From the NCBI GenBank assembly GCA_965279565.1, contig OZ257249.1, forward strand, positions 806,001 to 870,000: a DNA stretch of 64,000 bases. The letters run 5' to 3'. This document shows, piece after piece, positions 60,578 to 64,000 of the stretch (position 1 is its first letter; every line of letters starts with the position of its first letter). The DNA comes from Tagaea sp965279565 (GTDB taxonomy: Bacteria; Pseudomonadota; Alphaproteobacteria; CACIAM-22H2). A program made the translations under genes and the position numbers. The notes beneath the pieces were generated by a model that worked only from the letters and a program-made list of their open reading frames with translations, was not told the DNA's origin and ran no database searches.

Positions 60578-60943
60578 TCAACCCCTGAAAACCGCGCTCA
60601 GCTTGTTGCCGTCGCGGTCGCGGGCGTAGGCGGCGTACCAGTCGGGGGCGTAGCGGCGGATACCGGGCGGGCCTTCGTCGCTGCCGCCGTTGGCGAGGCA
60701 CGCGGCGTGGAACGCGTCGACGGCAGCACGGCTGGGTGCCGTGAAGCAGACCATCGTGCCGTTGCCGAAGCTGGCCGGCTTACCGTCGAACGGGTTGCCG
60801 AGCCACAGGCGCGTCGGGCCGCCGGGCGGGCCGAAGCCGCCATGATCGCCGAGCGGGACGTAGCCGAGCGGGGCGAGCACGGCGGTATAGAAGACCTGTG
60901 CGGCCGGTTCGTCGTCGGTGCCGAGGCACACGTAATTGATCAT
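60578..60943 (-). CDS. VOC (glyoxalase/bleomycin-resistance) superfamily protein
   Basis: 121 residues. YVCLGTDDEPAAQVFYTAVLAPLGYVPLGDHGGFGPPGG and FTAPSRAAVDAFHAACLANGGSDEGPPGIRRYAPDWYAAYARDRDGNKLSAVFRG follow the VOC beta-alpha-beta-beta-beta pattern. The substrate is unknown. It lies 75 bp after the HU gene on the same strand, separated by a terminator. Confidence 0.88.
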   Translation of the reverse strand: MINYVCLGTDDEPAAQVFYTAVLAPLGYVPLGDHGGFGPPGGPTRLWLGNPFDGKPASFGNGTMVCFTAPSRAAVDAFHAACLANGGSDEGPPGIRRYAPDWYAAYARDRDGNKLSAVFRG

Positions 60944-60956
60944 GCGGGTCTCCGGA

Positions 60957-60993
60957 ACGAAGAAGGGCGCGGAACCGAAGTCCCGCGCCCCTC
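60957..60993 (-). terminator. Rho-independent terminator after the HU gene
   Basis: Read on the minus strand, GGGCGCGGG and CCGCGCCC form an 8-bp GC stem around a loop of about 10 nt, followed by TTCTTCGTT. It ends HU transcription just before the VOC gene. Confidence 0.65.
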
Positions 60994-61018
60994 GAACGTC
61001 GTCAGATCGGAAGAAAGC

Positions 61019-61309
61019 TCAGACCGCTTCCTTGAGATCCTTCGCGGCGCGGAAGGCAACCTTCTTCGACGCCTTGATCTTGATGGCTTCGCCCGTCGCC
61101 GGGTTGCGGCCCATGCGGGCCGGACGCTTGCGCACCTGGAAGATGCCGAGGCCCGGAACGCGGATCTTCGCGCCCTTCTTCAGGCTCTTCGTCAGGGCAG
61201 CCACGAAGCCGTCGAGGACTTCGACCGACTGCTTCTTGGAGATCTCGTGCTTCTCGGCGAGCTCGTAAGCGATCGCCTTCAGCGTCACAACTTCTTGCTT
61301 CTCGGCCAT
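61019..61309 (-). CDS. HU family DNA-binding protein
   Basis: 96 residues. VSLKKGAKIRVPGLGIFQVRKRPARMGRNPATGEAIKIKASKKVAFRAAKDLKEAV is nearly the full HU beta-arm region (GIF...RxGRNPxTGE), preceded by two helices. It bends and compacts DNA in the nucleoid. GGAGG lies about 11 nt before the ATG. Confidence 0.94.
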   Translation of the reverse strand: MAEKQEVVTLKAIAYELAEKHEISKKQSVEVLDGFVAALTKSLKKGAKIRVPGLGIFQVRKRPARMGRNPATGEAIKIKASKKVAFRAAKDLKEAV

Positions 61310-61680
61310 TTGAGGATAGGCCTCCTCTTGAGGGTTCTTGGTTGTCGACGGTCCTCGCATCGCGGGCGCGGAGACCCTCGGGGGCGGGACGTCGCGCGCG
61401 CCAGCGGGGGCTTCCCGGTTGACGTACGCGCCGCCGCTGGACGCTCCGTTCGGGCCGCCGTTTGGCGACTCGATGGCGAATCGGCCATGCGGTTGAGACT
61501 CGGTATGCCGCTTCGCCGGAATCTTGGCAAGCAGGAAAATTGTGAAAATGCCGATGGAATCGGCATTGCGCGACGGTCGGTCACCGAAAACGCAGGAAAT
61601 CCGCGCTTTTTGGAAACCCGCGCGACTCGCCGGACGCGTGCGGTGCCGATTCTCCGCAATGTATGGCGGTGAATGCGGCG
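61310..61680. other. Intergenic region upstream of HU
   Basis: 371 bp without a gene. It holds the HU leader (GGAGG), a weak minus-strand promoter candidate TTGCCA-N17-CATACC at about 61510-61538, and the terminator of the upstream phosphatase. No other motif was seen. Confidence 0.6.
61535..61566 (-). terminator. Terminator downstream of the histidine phosphatase
   Basis: On the minus strand ATGCCGAT and ATCGGCAT form a perfect 8-bp stem with a 3-nt loop (61566-61548), followed by TTTTC and AATTTTCC. It is about 115 bp after the phosphatase stop. Confidence 0.6.
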
Positions 61681-62238
61681 TCAGAACTCGAGCGTGACGA
61701 CTTCGCAATTCTGGAAATGCCGCCCGGTGAGGCGGTTCAGGAACGTGCCGTGCCCGACCACCGCGATCTCGCGTTCGCGCCGCGCGGCGAGCCATTCGCG
61801 GAACGCGGCGACGCGCGCGAGGAGCTGTTCCTCGGTCTCGATCGCGATCGCGTCGGGGCGCGCGGGATCGTGGTGCCACCAGCGATCGTCGAGATGGTCG
61901 AACTCGAGATGCGGGAAATCCGTCTTGAGTGCGGGCGTCGGCCGGCCGACATCGCCCGAATGCTCGGTGCGCTCGCGGTGCAGCGCTTCGATGCGCAAGG
62001 GTGCCCCATGCCCGGCGAAGGCGAGCTCGGCCGTCTCGATCGCGCGCGTCAGCGGCGAGGCGACGACGAGCTCCACGTTGGACCAGCGCGCCGGATCGGC
62101 GAGCTTCGCGGCCTGCGAACGGCCAAGCTCGGTCAAACGCGGGTCGAAGATCATCGGATCGACGCGCTTGATGCTGTCGAACGCGGCGTTGAACTCGGAC
62201 TGGCCGTGGCGGATGAGGTGGACTGTCGTGACGATCAT
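61681..62238 (-). CDS. Histidine phosphatase (phosphoglycerate mutase) family protein
   Basis: 185 residues. VHLIRHGQSEFNAAF carries the catalytic RHG; RLTELGRSQAAKLAD and VVASPLTRAIETAELAF follow, and VVGHGTFLNRLTG has the second histidine. Substrate not determined by sequence. ATG 62238 gives the conserved start within five residues. Confidence 0.9.
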   Translation of the reverse strand: MIVTTVHLIRHGQSEFNAAFDSIKRVDPMIFDPRLTELGRSQAAKLADPARWSNVELVVASPLTRAIETAELAFAGHGAPLRIEALHRERTEHSGDVGRPTPALKTDFPHLEFDHLDDRWWHHDPARPDAIAIETEEQLLARVAAFREWLAARREREIAVVGHGTFLNRLTGRHFQNCEVVTLEF

Positions 62239-62429
62239 GCGGCAAGCGGATACCGGTTTTGCCGCCGCAGGAGCAAGCGCAATCTGCCGCGCCGGCCCCG
62301 CGATCGGGGAAATGCCGCTATGTGTCCGGAACGGCAGAATGTAGGCTGGTGCCGGAACCAGAAAATAGCGCTCGATCCGACAGGCACGTCCCGGTCCGAA
62401 GAAGTCCGGCAACCCGCGGTGGACGCTCG

Positions 62430-64000
62430 ATGGTGAAAAGGGCCGCCTTGCTCCTGACGTTGGCCGTCGGGACCGCCGCGATCGCGGCACCCATCCTGCT
62501 GGCGCTCGATCTTTCGAAACGGGAAGCACTGCGCGCCGAGACCGAACTCGCGCTCGTCTATGCGCGCGACGCCCTGTCGAGATCGGACAGCACCGCCGAC
62601 CAGCTCGTGTCGGGAATCGGCCGGCTCGTCGCTTCCGTCGCCGACGATCCGTGCTCGGACAAGGCGATCGCGCTGATGAAGGAGATCGACATCGGGTCGA
62701 GCTACCTCCAGGCCATCGGCCACGTCTTGGGAAACGAACTCGTCTGCTCGTCGATCGGCCGCGACGGCGATCCCCTCCAACTCGGCGCGGTCGACGTCGT
62801 CCAGCCCGGGGGTGCCAAAATCCGGATCGACGTCGAGTTTCCGTTCGCACCTGCGCACAAGTTCATGGTGGTCGAGCAGAACGGATTCGCGGCGATCATC
62901 CACAAGGACCTTCCCATCGACGTGACGACCGTGGGGGCCGACATCTCGCTTGCGACGCTGTCGGGCGGCCAGCGCCGGGTACTGGCCTCGCGCGGCTACA
63001 TCGATCCCGCGTGGGTCGCCCGGCTCGGCGACCGGTCCGAGGCCGTATTCGTCGAGAACGACCGCATCGTGGCCGTCGTCGCGTCGAAGCGCTACCAGAT
63101 CGGCACCATCGCCGCCCTGCCGCGCGCGCGGCTGGACGACCGCGTATGGGAGACGACGAAAATCCTCGTGCCGGTGGGCGTGGCGGCCGGGCTGGTCCTG
63201 GCGGCGGCGGTCGTGTTCCTGGCGCGGCTCCAGCTCGCGATGCCGGCCGTGATCCGCTCGGCCCTGCGGCACGACGAGTTCCACCTCCACTACCAGCCGG
63301 TCGTGGAGATCGCGACCGGCCGATGGGTCGGCGCGGAGGCGCTGATCCGCTGGCGACGGCGCAGCGGCGAGATCGTCCGGCCCGACATCTTCATTCCGGT
63401 GGCCGAGCGGGCCGGGCTGATCCAGCGCGTCACCGAGCGCGTCGTCAGGCTCGTCGGCCGCGATGCGGCGGGCCTGTTCCGCACGCACCCGAACCTGCAT
63501 ATCGCCATAAACCTGTCGTCGCAGGACCTGCATTCGGAGATCACCGTGGCGCTGCTGGAACGGCTGGTCGAGGCGACGGCGGCCGCACCCGGCAACCTGA
63601 TCGTCGAGGCGACCGAACGCGGCTTCACCGACCCGAAGCTGGCGGGCGCCATCGTCCGGCGGCTGCGCGCGTCGGGCGTGCGGGTCGCCATCGACGATTT
63701 CGGCACGGGCTATTCGAGCCTGTCGTCGCTCGAAAGTTTCGAGATCGACTATCTGAAGATCGACAAGTCGTTCGTCGACACGATCGGCACCGAGGCCGCG
63801 ACGAGCCAGGTCGTGCTCCACATCATCGAGATGGCCAAGTCCCTCAAGCTCGAGATGATCGCCGAGGGTGTGGAGACGGAAGCGCAGGCGCGCTTCCTGC
63901 TCGAGCGCGGCGTCCGCTTCGCACAAGGATGGCACTTCGGAAAGCCGATGCCGTTCGCCGAGTTCCTCGCGCGGTTCCAGACCGCCTCGGACCTGGCCTA
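62430..64000 (+). CDS. CSS-motif EAL-domain cyclic-di-GMP phosphodiesterase (3'-truncated by window)
   Basis: 523 codons visible. An N-terminal membrane helix, then a periplasmic domain with CSS-type cysteines (DDPCSDKAI and LVCSSIGRDG), a second helix (VPVGVAAGLVLAAAVVFLARL), and a cytoplasmic EAL domain. VGAEALIRWRR holds the EAL motif, NLIVEATERGF, AIDDFGTGYSSLSSL and IDYLKIDKSF the metal and catalytic residues, all intact. It should hydrolyse c-di-GMP in response to periplasmic redox state, as known for CSS-EAL proteins. There is no GGDEF domain. The last two bases are TA, so the stop may lie at the next base. Confidence 0.9.
   Translation, partial: MVKRAALLLTLAVGTAAIAAPILLALDLSKREALRAETELALVYARDALSRSDSTADQLVSGIGRLVASVADDPCSDKAIALMKEIDIGSSYLQAIGHVLGNELVCSSIGRDGDPLQLGAVDVVQPGGAKIRIDVEFPFAPAHKFMVVEQNGFAAIIHKDLPIDVTTVGADISLATLSGGQRRVLASRGYIDPAWVARLGDRSEAVFVENDRIVAVVASKRYQIGTIAALPRARLDDRVWETTKILVPVGVAAGLVLAAAVVFLARLQLAMPAVIRSALRHDEFHLHYQPVVEIATGRWVGAEALIRWRRRSGEIVRPDIFIPVAERAGLIQRVTERVVRLVGRDAAGLFRTHPNLHIAINLSSQDLHSEITVALLERLVEATAAAPGNLIVEATERGFTDPKLAGAIVRRLRASGVRVAIDDFGTGYSSLSSLESFEIDYLKIDKSFVDTIGTEAATSQVVLHIIEMAKSLKLEMIAEGVETEAQARFLLERGVRFAQGWHFGKPMPFAEFLARFQTASDLA

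Noticed and set aside
61019..62245. Long minus-strand frame covering HU and its upstream region
   Set aside because: Only the last 96 codons (HU) show a protein family; the upstream part crosses a terminator and is Arg/Pro-rich.

Overview
The window is GC-rich chromosomal DNA from an alphaproteobacterium. Supporting markers are an RpoE-ChrR sigma/anti-sigma pair, an IalB-family secreted protein, a PAS_5 protein, a DUF1127 protein, a type III (Rhizobium-type) asparaginase, an sdhCDAB operon, and system I cytochrome c maturation genes. A Rhodospirillales-like host seems plausible, but nothing here fixes the genus. Gene density is very high, with extensive ATGA, GTGA and TGATG start/stop overlaps and few intrinsic terminators.

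Region by region. 1-3161: end of ccmF, then ccmG, ccmH and ccmI (cytochrome c maturation). 3158-6905: a PAS protein, tRNA-Ala(CGC), yggT, a DUF167 gene, folD, a DUF3253 gene and argG. 6910-25373: an 18-gene, single-strand, mostly translationally coupled cluster that is the most distinctive part of the window. 25575-43922: a housekeeping and metabolic mix, including a GST, rlmN, ialB, rpoE-chrR, an asparaginase, a Cys/Met-type PLP enzyme, a CoA-transferase pair whose alpha subunit is frameshifted, three tandem EamA exporters, a type-II 3-hydroxyacyl-CoA dehydrogenase-like SDR and two tiny genes in an AT-rich patch. 43942-47524: bidirectional terminator and sdhCDAB. 47525-48915: about 1.4 kb with no credible protein gene but several GNRA-capped hairpins. 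48916-64000: rumA-like methylase, an HpcH aldolase, a YgjP-like metallohydrolase, two tandem Bcr/CflA exporters, a ring-opening amidohydrolase divergent from an NMT1-type binding protein, PBP1A, an orphan UgpC-like ATPase, HU, a histidine phosphatase and a truncated CSS-motif/EAL protein.

The 18-gene cluster, read 25373 to 6910, has a logical order: GmhA-like isomerase, GmhB-like phosphatase, transaldolase, two NDP-sugar epimerases/dehydratases, a fused nucleotidyltransferase-sugar kinase in the reverse order of HldE, a Gfo/Idh/MocA oxidoreductase, an atypical nucleotide-sugar dehydrogenase, two more extended SDRs, a methyltransferase, a pyruvate-dehydrogenase-like E1 alpha/beta pair, a classical SDR, an acetolactate-synthase-like TPP enzyme, a PhyH dioxygenase, a TylCIII-type C-methyltransferase and an unknown repeat-like protein. 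The inference is a nucleotide-activated heptose (or similar seven-carbon sugar) that is remodelled, oxidised, C-methylated and given a TPP-derived carbon branch. No glycosyltransferase, flippase or polymerase is present, so the acceptor is unknown.

Two further patterns cut across the window. Six of about twelve convergent gene pairs end on the same CTAG tetranucleotide, each strand using it as a TAG stop. Several promoters can be placed with reasonable -35/-10 elements, including a probable leaderless promoter for rlmN. All functional calls are from reading the sequence; no database search was run.
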